Shown one piece after another: positions 38,590 through 49,108 of a stretch of DNA of 64,000 nt. The DNA is taken from NCBI RefSeq assembly GCF_963675165.1, contig NC_087387.1:4986990-5050989 (forward strand), read 5' to 3'. Under the pieces are notes generated by a model. The model did no database searches and was not told the DNA's origin. It worked only from the letters and a program-made list of their open reading frames with translations. The stretch comes from Halichondria panicea (taxonomy: Eukaryota > Porifera > Demospongiae > Suberitida > Halichondriidae). How positions within the stretch are numbered: position 1 is the stretch's first letter; each line of letters starts with the position of its first letter. The position numbers and the translations under genes were made by a program.

Positions 38590-40231
38590 ATGTCGATGCC
38601 GAAGAAACCGTTGTAAGTTGACCGTGTGCTCACATATGACCCTTTGATTTTGTTCTGTATTACTGTATCACCTCTTTTGCCTCTTTCTTTTCATAGGCAT
38701 TCCCACAATACTCGCTTGTCATCAGCAGTTGCACCTATACCATCCAGATCGTCTACCGCCATAGACGGGGGAAAATCTTCCTCAAGTTCAATTTCTAAAG
38801 CGATTGATCTGAAGTTGTATGGCTACTACCTGTTGGGGGGGGGGGGAAAAACAAGGTATTGAGATAAAAACCTACTCACTATGGGACATTTTCAAAGAGC
38901 TGAACTTGAAGAGTGTTGATCATAATCTTGAGCGTGTTGATTATATGATAGCCAACAGCATGTCAGTGTCAAAAGGATATAGCGACTCTGTAGGTAAAGT
39001 GTGCTTCGAAAAGATCTTAGAGGATTGTCGATTGAGCGGTGACTGGATGGTCCGGAAAGCCGTTGCTCTACCACTACCTGATTCTGACAATCAAGCCGAC
39101 AAGCTACCCGATATACAAATAGTAAAAAAATCAAACTTTAAGGAAATCTCACAGGTCGCAGAAATTCAATCCTCTCCAATGTTATGGACAGAGAACAAGT
39201 CTGTTCTAGTCGCGACGGACCTATTCAGGAATCTACGAGAAAATACAGAACTAGATTACGTTGAAGTATTTGCTTTACCAAATTTAACAAACAAGCAATG
39301 CATCACTTCAATAAAAGTCAGCATCAAAAGCCTGAAATTTCTGGTCACTCTCAAACGTTTTCCAGAAATCAAACAAGGTATTGAATACATGAAGTCCCAA
39401 ATTAAACTGAAGTGCAGTCAAGTTTTACCAATTACGTCGATTGTGCGCCACCTCGTAAAGCTGACCAAGATTGAGTTACAAAATGCTGCTGCTCAGGTTG
39501 CTTCTGAAGCTGGTGCTACTTTTGTGGAATATCAACCACCCAAGCAGCTGTATTCAACCTCTCACATTCTTTTTCTCTCCAAGAATACTGTGTACAAAGT
39601 AATTCATACCTCTGCTGGATTACGTTCAATTATGATAGTCCAAAAAGCATTCGGTAGAACAGCACCTACGCTGACTGTTAATGTCCAGACATGTTCAATT
39701 GAGCCGATGATTGTCGAGTACACCTATGTTCCGTACCATTGCTTTAGCAAGGAAGAAGCTCGATTGTGCTTCAAAGAGTTCATGCTTTGTGTGAAGGCCG
39801 CGCTTGATGAGCTGCATGGCATGAATATTGCGCACAACGATGTGCGAATGGAGAACGTTTTGTTTTCTTCAAATTTCACACCAGTTTTTATCGACGTAGA
39901 TAGGGCCTCGCTATCAGATCCAACCGAATTCGCACATGGCTTATTTAGAACCACAACACACAGCTGCATGTACAACCTCGACCACTCTACATGGAGAGAC
40001 GACGGTGCCAGGACTGACCTGTTCCAGCTGGGCTGGATGGCGGCCTGGATATTGAATACCAGCACCAGCTCTAGCTTGTACCACTCACGAGAATGGACAA
40101 CGGAACCAGATGAAATTCGAACCAACAAGTTCGTTGAGTCCCTGATCACGTCCGGGAAGTTTAAGAGTGAATTGTTGGAGAATTGCGTATCGGAAGTGAA
40201 GACAATTGAACAAGTGTTGTTAGCTCGTTAA
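38590..40231 (+). CDS. Kinase-like cargo gene (frameshifted at a G-run)
   Basis: Exon 1 (38590-38612, MSMPKKP) splices in phase 2 to 38697. That exon reads a Ser-rich segment up to LKLYGYY and then meets a run of 12 G (38835-38846), after which its frame stops at TGA; the main 470-codon frame continues in another frame to the TAA at 40229-40231. One G more or less in an error-prone homopolymer would explain it; a real frameshift is also possible. The C-terminal half has a kinase fold: VYKVI (Lys of the N-lobe, about codon 259 of the main frame), IAHNDVRMENVLF (catalytic loop, H-N-D...N, about 338) and FIDVDRA in the DFG position (about 357). The N-terminal half is unassigned. An upstream acceptor at 38568 suggests a 5' leader exon. 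It resembles kinase-like modules of transposon-associated Crinkler-type effectors more than canonical signalling kinases. Confidence 0.7.
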
Positions 40232-40619
40232 TTGTGTGATTATGCTCACTTTAATAGAGTCTCAAGTTGTAAATGATCCTTCTTGTATATATGGATGAAC
40301 AATTCAGTGTAGGACGTGGTAGGATGTATGATAGGGTACTTTAGGATGGATGGCTTAACAATCCAGTGTAGGACGAAGAATTAAGGTTGTAGTAGGATGG
40401 GGTAGGATGCACTATCCGTGTATGACGTGGTAGGATGTGTGATAATAGATTATTATTTTATTGATTCAGCTGCATACCAGCATCATATCAGCAGCGTCCC
40501 CTTTTTATGCACATTGTTTTGTGCCGTACAACACCTCCTCAAGAAAAGTATTAATGGGTGTAACACAATGGATGTATATCAACCGGTTCAGGATCCCGAG
40601 TTACATGTATGATAGACAA

Positions 40620-41500
40620 CATTTTGATCGCGAATTACACTTTGTACAGGATTAGATTGAACCACACCGAACACCTGTACAACACCCTAACCAAGTGTTT
40701 GCCTGTACGACTCTTCCGAACCTCTTCAAACTATTGTACAGCATAAATAAAGAGTATCTTGCAAGTGTTTGGTGTGGTTCGATCAAGTTTGAAGAGATTC
40801 GAAAGAGACTTTGAACCACACCGAACTCTCGCAAAGTACTCCTGTACAGTAGATCGAAGAGGTTCAGAAGAGTCAAACCACATACAGTACAGTTTGATAA
40901 ATAGTCGAAGAGGTTAGGAGGAGTGAAACTACACTGTGCAAGAGTTTGAAGAGGTTCGAAAGAGTGTCCAGTAGTGTAGTTCGAAGAGGTTCGGAAGGTT
41001 TGAACCACAATGAACACTTGTAGAACACCCTAATCAAGTGTTGGCGTGTCCAGTAGTGTAATTCGAAGAGGTTCGGAAGGATCGAACCACACCGAACACC
41101 TGTAGAACATGCGTGTCCAGTAGTGTAGTTCGAAGAGGTTCGGAAGGATTGAACCACAATGAACACTTGTAGAACACCCTAATCAAGTGTTGGCGTAGTT
41201 AGAAGAGGTTCGGCACTTGGTGAGGGTGTTCTATAGGTGTTGGGTGTGGTTCGATCCCTCCGAACCTCTTCGAACTATGCTACTGGACTGGCAAACACAG
41301 TGTTCGGTGTGGTTCGATCCCTAAATCTCAGCACAAGCAAACACTTGGTGAGGGTGTTCTACAGGTGTTCGGTGTGGTTCGATTCTTCCGAACTTCTTCG
41401 AACTATACTACTGGAGATGCAAACACTTTGTGAAGGTGTTCTACAGGAGTTCGGTGTGGTTCGATTTTTCCGAACCTCTTCAAACTACACTCATCAAGCG
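40620..41500. repeat. GAAGAGGTTCGG repeat array inside the transposon
   Basis: About a dozen degenerate copies, in both orientations, of a 45-70 bp unit containing GTAGTTCGAAGAGGTTCGGA and CGAACCACACCGAACACCTG. The same unit appears near the left TIR at 37100-37260. Open frames across it are repeat artefacts. Confidence 0.85.
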
Positions 41501-42107
41501 CGGCCTTCACACAAAGTATGAACTCTTTGAAGCACAATCGAGCTTCGTCCTTGCTAAAGCAATGGTACGGAACATAGTTGTACTTGACAACCATCGGCAC
41601 AAGTGAACATATCTGGACATTAACAGTCAGCGTAGGTGCTGTTCTACCGAATGCTTTTTGGACTATCAAAATTGAATCTTTTTCAGCAAGGGTATGAATT
41701 ACTTTGTACACAGTATTCTTGGAGAGAAAAAGAATGTGAGAGGTTGAATACAGCTGCTTGGGTGGTTGATATTCCACAAAAGTAGCACCAGCTTCAGCAG
41801 CATCTTCAGCAACAGCATTTTGTAACTCAATCTTGGTCAGCTTTACGAGGTGGCGCACAATCGACGTAATTGGTAAAACTTGACTGCACTTCAGTTTAAT
41901 TTGGGACTTCATGTATAAAATACCTGGTTTGATTTCTGGAAAACGTTTGAGAGTGATCAGAAATGCCATGTCTTTGATGCTGACTTTTATTAAAGTGATG
42001 CATTGCTTGTTTGTTAAATTTGGTAAAGCAAATACTTCAACGTAATCTAGTTCTGTATTTTCTCGTAGATTCCTGAATAGGTCTGTCGCGACTAGAACAG
42101 ACTTAGT
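41490..42107 (-). pseudogene. Inverted, truncated copy of the kinase gene
   Basis: The minus strand reads the same protein as the + strand gene from the LVATDLFRNLREN region through VKAALDE (about codons 128-325 of 470), with substitutions such as ITLKRFPEIKPGI for VTLKRFPEIKQGI. It lacks the N-terminus and the catalytic HND/DVD motifs, and is cut on both sides by the repeat arrays. It cannot encode an active kinase but can base-pair with the sense transcript. Confidence 0.85.
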
Positions 42108-42275
42108 AGGTAGTTGGGTTGGCTTAGCTATTTCGTAGTAGGCAGTTGGCTTAGCTATTTCGTAGTTGATAGTTGGCTAAGCTATTTCGTAGCAGGTAGT
42201 TGGCTTAGCTATTTCGTAGTTGATAGTTGGCTAAGCTATTTCGTAGTTGATAGTTGGCTTAGCTATTTCGTAGTT
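42108..42275. repeat. Subterminal repeat array (right, inverted)
   Basis: Tandem TTGGCTTAGCTATTTCGTAG units, the reverse complement of the 38096-38280 array. The truncated kinase copy ends exactly where this array starts. Confidence 0.8.
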
Positions 42276-43514
42276 ATCGTACTACGAACGTAAAACCTTA
42301 GTAAATTACACAGGAAATTAGTCCGTTTACTAAGAATATGTTCCGTAATACTTTATCTCTATGACTGAGCTCTGTAAAGCTGTGGCTTATGCCGTCTATT
42401 GTGTTGGTCTAGAAGGCTTGAACACTAGTTTTAAGACAGAAGAGGCTCTCATCTACGTCTAGGATGGTCCTATAGCCGGGTTGTCTTCGCAAGTAGCAGT
42501 TTGAGGCACCATACACTTCCCATAGCCTGTACAGATCCAAGGTAAGACATCCTGACCATACAACCGTCATAGAGGTAGATGAGAGCCTCTTCTGGCTTCA
42601 GACTAGTGTGAAAGCCTTCTGGAACAACGCAATAGAGAGCTAAGCTGATGTACAAAGATAGAAAATAGATGAGAGAAAGAAAAAGGGGATTCCCCAGATT
42701 TTGGAGAATAAACTAACGCATGCGCACTATCACCCCTGCAATAGGTACCAGGCCGTATTTTAATCGGCCTGGAATCGAGGCTAGTAACAAGCCAACAAAA
42801 TTACTTGCTATGGCCTGCAAAATGCAAACTGTAATTGGTTTTAATTTGGCAATTTCAAAACTGCCAAATTAGTGGACCTGATTGCTGTAGTAGCCTAAGA
42901 CGTCAAATTAAAAAATCGCCAAATTCTAATAGCTCACTCACCAAATAATTATAATAGCCACTAAATGTTCCAGGTGTCTCATATTTTGTCTGACTGAAAT
43001 GATGGTAGCTTAGCTAACTTGTTGCTTGGTTCATTGTGGCAAAATGATATGAGCTAAAACTTGTATGTATAGCTATAGGGAGCCCTGGCTAGGCTCAAAA
43101 TTGGATATTTCCAAAAGCAGCTTGTTGACAGCAAGCATTATATAGAAGGAATACTGTGAAAGTAGAGTAGTAACCCTTTGAGTTGTGTGAAAAGTCTGCA
43201 ATAGCCAGTATTTTACCCATCATTGATTTTTTGTGATGTGTTGTGGGTGGACTAAACTAACACAGACAGGTAATCACTACATTGTGGTTGCAGTGCTCTT
43301 GGAGTATAGCCTGCAAAGGTATGGAAAACCACTGTAGTTAGTTAGAGCCACGCTAGCAGGTCCGCTAACTCAGATAGTGACCTGCTAGACATCTCATTAG
43401 CAGTGGCCACTTCAAAGCTTGAATATGCAAATTTATTCTAACATTGGTCAATATCAGGAAACAGCCCCAGGCATGTACTGTTTTTCAAATTGTTTTTTCA
43501 TTTGTATGCTATAG

Positions 43515-46500
43515 ATGTCCCAACCACTACTGTATCAATCAGGTGGGGAAATGGCAATTAGCCCTGAAAGAACTTCTACTTCTATGAAGCGAAAAGGCGT
43601 AAGTAATACTACTTTGTAGTTACTAATCTTGCCTTCATTCATAACACTACTTATTATGAATCATTTGCTATTCAGACTAGAGTCTCTCCTATTCCAAGCG
43701 GCAAAAGAATTAAAATGCAGGTACTGAATTATGTATAGGATAGACTACACATAAGAATAATTATGTGTCTATGTACCCTCTGTGGTTATCGAAGTGTTTG
43801 TCACTTTCACTAAAATTTCATTCCTACTTTTGAGAACTTCCTGTAGAATAAGTACCTTCATGTAGCATGTAGTTTAATGTTTTTAGCCAATCAGTTTTAT
43901 TACAGATAATGTAATGTAATCTAAGTTCATTATAATTATACTTATAGCCCTCAGACTTTAATAAATTTATTTATTTATGAGTATATTCATTCTTCCTTTA
44001 GAAGCATTTGATATGTTTTAAAGAATTCGAGCGAAAAGTAGACAAAAATGGGAACGTAACACTGTCGTGTTTTAAAAACTTTTCGTACGCTGAGTTGGTA
44101 CAAAGCATTCGTTGCATTGAAAGTGAAGGCAAATTGATCAAAATCAAGCTACAGTGAGTTAATTTGCTGATAGTTATAATGCTTACAATTAACAAGGTTC
44201 TTAATCTCTCCTATGTATATCTCATGTTGGTTTAAGTTTATGAGTGGTAGTAGTTAAACATTTGTTCCTTGTGCACAGAAAACAAATGCCGAAGAATTTT
44301 TTTCACACTGAAAGTAGTGGAACCCTAGGCCTCACAATACAGGACCTGCCCCTTGGGCAGGGAAAAATGATCTCTGCGTTATTCCAAAGCATCCCATCAG
44401 AATTGTTTATGGACAGCACTGGAAATGTGAAAAAAGTTTTGGATGTGAGAAAGGTTAGTGATTAAATTATTCATTATTCAGTGCTCCACATGTCTTTATT
44501 CAGTTATATGAGGCACTAAAAAAGGAAAAAGAAGTTCAAAGCTGTGCTAAAAATGTATTTGTAAGTCTAGGTCGCTTTTGACACATACCGCTTTTGACAC
44601 ATACCGTATAGCATGTAATTTTTGTGGTTGGAGGTCTGACCATGAATATTTTACCTTTACCTGCAACTATAAACATATTACCCATGAAATGTCTCAATAG
44701 TGCTGAATTACGAATACTTTGTCCCTCAAAAATTACCCACTATACATACAGTAGGCGTGAGTAACAATTCCTCAATGTATGTGAATCCTGTACCATTTAT
44801 ATAGTATAGGCTCACTCCTTGATTGGCAGTTGACCAGTCCCAATCTTTTGATTGAACTGGTTAGCAAATGTAGTACATGTATGTGCATAGTTTGTTTGCA
44901 GTACAGTTGCATTTCAGTGCTCCATGTCTTTATTCAGTTATATGAGGCGCTAAAAAAGGAAAAAGAAGTTCAACTAAGTTTTACAAATTCTGATTCGGAG
45001 GAGGATGTAGAACAAGTATCACAAACACAAGAAGATGCAAGACCAGCTTTTCCCGATCATGTAATTTATCGTATAATCAATTTACTTGGCGAGCTAAGAC
45101 ACTGTATACGTATGGCCCAAGAGAAATTATTCAGGAACGACGTCTCAAAAAGCTTACTATTTCACATATTTAGTTTGGCAAAAACCGAGCTTAATTATGA
45201 ATCATTCACGTAAGTTTATATCTATTCCACCCGTTTGTGGCTAATCTTTGTGTTTTTTTCATGGCCTACTCTATACTACTCAACAGTGCACATGTGTCTA
45301 CTACCAACGACCCTGAAAACCAGTTACTGGGTCTATCAACAATCATTAAAATACCGATCGATGGCGTAGAGGTAGAAACCTGCTTGGCTGTGAGTCATGA
45401 ATTATATTGTGTATAGTACAAACAACCAAATATACAGGGTGTAACAGATGCAGCCATCTTAGACAAAGAAGGGAATCAAATCTTCATTGCAGAGGTATTT
45501 TTTCCCTTCTACATAATTTATATGTACATGCATAATTATTATTTTTATTATTAACAGGTCAAAACCATTGGAAAAACGTTCGGCAATCATACCATGGGGG
45601 AGGGGCAGCTACTTGTCTCAATGCTAGCCAGTTTTATAAACAGCAAAATGAAGCATCCCGTATGGGGATTTCTCCTGTCAAGTCATAGTGTAAGTGAGGT
45701 GGTAACACTGATTATGAATACTTTTGCACATGATGTTTACTGCCTTTGTTGCCAAGCCACACGTTGAGCTTTTATTTGCTTGGCTTTTAACCCTCCAGTT
45801 AGACATTGTCCGTGTACGTCTACTGAGTGGAGAGGTTTTAGTGACGAAATGCCCTATTGGATCATTTACAAGCTTGAGGTGTCTCGTACCAGTTTTGATT
45901 GCATGCTTCTGTGAGTTATCGACTAGTCTAGCAATATTCAGAGTCTATAAGCGCTACAATTTTCAAAACCCAAACTTGTAAGTGGGGGTGCAATTGGTGA
46001 GCCCTTTCTCTAGGGACCGTACCGTGACCTACATCTATACAAATCTGTATTTGACTCTCACATGTATTGTATTTTACGCATGATGTAAACTCACTCCACC
46101 CATTCCCTCCACAGATGCAATGCAAGGAAGTCTGGAGTTTGATTTTGTGAGGCACTGCAAGCACTATTTGCTCGATTCTCATCTGAGATATGGACCCAGC
46201 AGCTGTGAGACTGATCTGGTACCTGAACCCAGCAGCCGTAAGACTGATCTGGGACCTGAACCCAGAAGCCGTGAGACAGACAATAACCAATAGACAGATG
46301 TAGTGTACACTGTGTTCTATTCAATCTTTTTATTCCAGAAGTATTAAATTATTAAATGATATACAAACTAGAGCACTAAAGTGCAAACCCTCTGGCTGGA
46401 AATCTACAGAGTAGCAGCCAAGTGCATCTGAATACAGTTGCACCTGCACCTTCGTCAGAAAAAGTGGTGAGATTCAATTCTCTCCCTACAGAGAATGTCC

Positions 46501-46820
46501 GAGCTCAGTCTTGCCATCCAGATAACGAAATAGGCCTTCCGCCATCACTCAACACGAACAGGGCCTCGTCTTCTGACGACCTGCCAGAGGCATGGCAATT
46601 ATTAGGGCAGCTCCTGCGGCACAGCTCGGCTCTACGAAGGGCTCTACGGAGATTCCCACGCATTCGCAGCGTGTTCTGCCTTGATAGTGACTCCGAAGAT
46701 GAATCCTCAGTCTCAAGGAAGTACGTCAGACAACACCCTGGAAATGAGGGAATGAGGAAATTTGAGCTTACACAATGTGCAGCTCCCCAAACCACACGTC
46801 ACTGTGAGAATATAAACTGA
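43515..46820 (+). CDS. PD-(D/E)XK-like nuclease gene
   Basis: Ten-exon model, about 533 aa: 43515-43598, 43676-43720, 44002-44153, 44279-44453, 44938-45209, 45287-45389, 45438-45494, 45558-45689, 45799-45977, 46418-46820. Phases close at each junction. The ATG is immediately preceded by an AG acceptor, so a 5' leader exon exists, probably 36300-36564. The N-terminus has basic nuclear-signal-like stretches (SMKRKG, SGKRIKM). The core spans exons 7-8: GVTDAAIL, then NQIFIAE|VK, that is D-x(n)-E-x-K, followed by GEGQLLVSMLASF and WGFLLSSH, the arrangement of restriction-endonuclease-fold nucleases. The last exon is low-complexity, with an LRRALRRFPRI stretch and an acidic DSDSEDESS patch. If splicing at 45977 fails, a stop follows at 45981. 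Architecture and neighbourhood recall Crinkler-type effectors; a host DNA-processing enzyme cannot be excluded. Confidence 0.72.
44504..44560 (+). other. Duplicated alternative exon (5a) of the nuclease gene
   Basis: A 57-bp exon with acceptor and GTAAGT donor encodes LYEALKKEKEVQ followed by SCAKNVF. The exon at 44938 starts with the same LYEALKKEKEVQ and shares the upstream intron sequence. Both are phase 0 at the start and 5a is phase 0 at its end, so it could be included or skipped without a frameshift. Confidence 0.65.
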
Positions 46821-48050
46821 ATGACTGAACTGCTAGTTCCCACCCCCAAACATTCAGTTTAATGTACGTATATTTTTTGCACTGCACGACATACATAGCA
46901 ATAGCTATAGTCCCCACCCAAAAAAATCAGTTTAAAATATCATTTTTGCACTTAATGTTTAATTGTAATTGTTGTACCATGGTAAAAATTGTCATATAAA
47001 AGAGACAGGGCTAGTCGATACTAGATACTGAATACCTAAAAACTCAGTGACTTGATATTCAGCGACTTCCTGGCTTCCAATTATATCTTCTGACGACATT
47101 TGGCATGTGCATGTATGCATGTAAGAGCAAAATTATAGGTACGAGCGTAGATACTCGGGCCCCGTACATTCATCAAAGGGTGAACGTATTAGGATGTACA
47201 AGTTAAGGATTAGATGCGAGCAAATGGTGCAAATGAGACCAACACCACAGGCAGGTAGCCCTCATCAATAAACTGACTGTACTGTTACATAATAGTTGTT
47301 ACCGTAGTTTCCCCAAACCCCAAAAATTCGTTTCATGCATGCACATTATTGTCATAAATTCATTTGAAATTCATTTGTACACAAACGTTTTGACAGAAGA
47401 GTTGATATAAAAAAATCTGCGACTTTAGCAACCGGCTTCTTTGTAGGAACAACAAACGGCCTAGTCTCGAGGCTAGAGCTTCTTTGTGTGTGTCCCATCT
47501 TTCTTCAGCCAATCTTTCTTCACTTCCTTCCTTTCTCTTGTGATATCTTTCTTAATGAAGATGCTGTAGCCATACGTACCTCTCTGACTCGTACCCTCAA
47601 TGCCCTGCGATTGGTCACTTCTCAAATGGGGCATTGTCATATATAATCCGAAGGATATCGAAATACAAACAAAAATGAACTTATTTTTTGTTTGTCTAGG
47701 ATGTGCCAAATTTATGCACCTTTGTTTGTCTAGGATGTGCCAAATTTATGCACCTTTGTCTGTATAATGTCTTTTGCTTAGCACCTTTGTCTGTCTGTCT
47801 TTTGTCTTTTGCTTTGCACCTTTGTCTCTCTGTATAATGTCTTTGCACGTGTCTGTATAATGTCTTTTTTTAATTGCAAAATAATGAGAGAAAAAACAAC
47901 ATGTATATACAGACAGGTGGTGGATCAGTCCCATGAGGCAGACCACTCCCCTGCACGTGATCTGACATTCCCTTGAATCGAGGCCATAGGGCTAGGTGGA
48001 CAGTGGGGGGTCAGAAGTTAATTGTGTATCTACTTTCTTACAAGCAAACG
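46821..48050. other. Intergenic, simple repeats
   Basis: No supported gene. Around 47685-47870 there is a direct repeat of TTTGTCTAGGATGTGCCAAA and a degenerate CTTTGTCTGTATAATGT array. Isolated ends of the TCGAGGCTA family occur near 47470. Confidence 0.5.
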
Positions 48051-48757
48051 TAGACTGGAAACCACGCCTCTTTCTTTAGGGAAAGAGACTGGCCAGGTGA
48101 CTATCAGCGACTCGTCTTCATTGCGGAAGTGGTTCAGGGAAAAGGGTGTGGTCACCAGTGTTGCGGTTTAGTATACTTTGGCTAGATCTACTGTACTCGA
48201 ACTCTAGCAAGCTAGCTAGCTAGCTCAGCCATCTATCAAACTTAATTTCAATCACAAGTCAACTGCTGCAAAACTATGTCCAAGTCTGGAGCTAGCTGTC
48301 ACCTGGATGTACCTAGTTCTTGTCCTGTCTGTGGCAATGATACCGCTGTAATAGAAACTCAAATGTTGCTGGCAATAGGGCAAAGCAAAGGGACTTTCCA
48401 TAAACCAGTTGGCAGAGAGACAAATATATCTCTGCATCTCTGCTACTTCTGTCTGTTATTTTTGCAGTGGCCTTGTAGCCAGCCAGGTTATAGCAACTTT
48501 AGAATTGCTTCATTGGAGAAGTACTGATAGACAACTTATATCCAAACAGCTAGCTAAGTAGACATAAAATTGATACTGCAACTGTACAGCTATACTCACA
48601 TAAAATCAATTACAATAAAATTTATGCAATATTGTGGTTTAGATATCTCCCACGCATTCATGCACACACTACATTCCAAGCATTCCTTTGGGACGAGTCG
48701 TTGATAGTCACCTGGCCAGTCTCTTTCCCTAAAGAAAGGGGCGTGGTTTCCAGTCTA
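48051..48757. mobile_element. 707-bp TIR element carrying a small ORF
   Basis: About 66-bp terminal inverted repeats, starting TAGACTGGAAACCACGCCTC, with few mismatches. The flanking 9-mers AAGCAAACG and CAACCAACG agree at 6 of 9 positions, compatible with an aged 9-bp Mutator-like duplication. The only ORF worth noting is at 48276-48527. Confidence 0.82.
48276..48527 (+). CDS. Small CPVC protein inside a TIR element
   Basis: 83 codons starting MSKSGASCHLDVPSSCPVCG; it contains one CPVC knuckle and further His/Cys residues (HLCYFC), suggestive of a small zinc-binding fold. No introns are needed. It is unrecognised. It fills much of the element between its TIRs. It could be a captured gene piece, a truncated transposase zinc finger, or chance. 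Confidence 0.4.
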   Translation: MSKSGASCHLDVPSSCPVCGNDTAVIETQMLLAIGQSKGTFHKPVGRETNISLHLCYFCLLFLQWPCSQPGYSNFRIASLEKY

Positions 48758-48826
48758 CAACCAACGTACTACCACTGACCAGTTCTACCGTCTCAACCCA
48801 ACCTGCACTACCATCTCAACCCTACA

Positions 48827-48942
48827 ATGGCCAACGTAACTCCCCCAAAGAAGATGAAGAAACGTTCTTCTTTGAAGTTAGCAAAGAGGGCCATGGAGTG
48901 GGAGAGAATACTTTTCATTCGGAAATGGAAAAATATTATCTG
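48827..48942 (+). CDS. Orphan first exon of a basic protein
   Basis: ATG followed by MANVTPPKKMKKRSSLKLAK..., ending WKNIIW at a GTAAGC donor (phase 2). It is preceded directly by the CTACCGTCTCAACCC leader-type repeats found upstream of the nuclease gene and within the transposon. No continuation exon was found in the repeat-filled DNA to the right. Confidence 0.45.
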
Positions 48943-49108
48943 GTAAGCTATAGTACACCTAAACACTAGCTCCCGGCCAGAGGAGGTACGCCAATGTCAG
49001 TCACTAATTAAAACATCACGTGGGCTTATGTTTTGGGTGCTTCTTGGTACAACTATTCCTTGCATTACATCATATAGACTATATTACATCATAAGCCTAG
49101 TGTTTAGA

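Larger units (their letters stand above)
37002..42783. mobile_element. 5.78-kb Mutator-like DNA transposon with cargo
   Basis: Terminal inverted repeats of about 69 bp start TAGCCTCGATTCCAGGCCG; the left copy has one extra base relative to the right. They are flanked by a perfect 9-bp direct repeat GTAACAAGC (36993-37001 and 42784-42792). Long TIRs with a 9-bp duplication are the signature of Mutator-like elements. The outermost part of each TIR is itself a small palindrome (CCAGGCCG...CGGCCTGG). Contents: subterminal repeats, a long palindrome, a kinase-like gene on +, GAAGAGGTTCGG-type repeats, and an inverted fragment of the kinase gene. No transposase was recognised, so it is probably non-autonomous, carrying host-like or effector cargo. 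A 99-bp MITE with the same ends sits at 52805-52903. Confidence 0.88.
36893..43341. mobile_element. Outer MITE, host of the Mutator-like insertion
   Basis: Left end 36893-36955 (CTACAGTGGTTTTCC...CACAATGTAGT) pairs with an inverted right end at 43280-43341. Subtracting the 5.8-kb element leaves roughly 660 bp, homologous to dispersed fragments at 32045, 33735-33850 and 34362-35050. The 33.8-kb copy reads straight through the position where the large element is inserted here (GTCAGCAAGCCAACAAAAT), acting as a natural empty site. Confidence 0.7.

Noticed and set aside
40652..41166. ORFs with FRTSSNYTTG repeats
   Set aside because: Generated by the GAAGAGGTTCGG repeat array.
46115..46273. Alternative last exon of the nuclease gene with a DLxPEPSSR-type repeat
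   Set aside because: An acceptor is present, but the phase from exon 9 leads to a stop after about ten codons; the exon at 46418 fits better.
47473..47709. 78-codon Lys-rich minus-strand ORF
   Set aside because: Low complexity, bounded by simple repeats, with no acceptor or donor logic.
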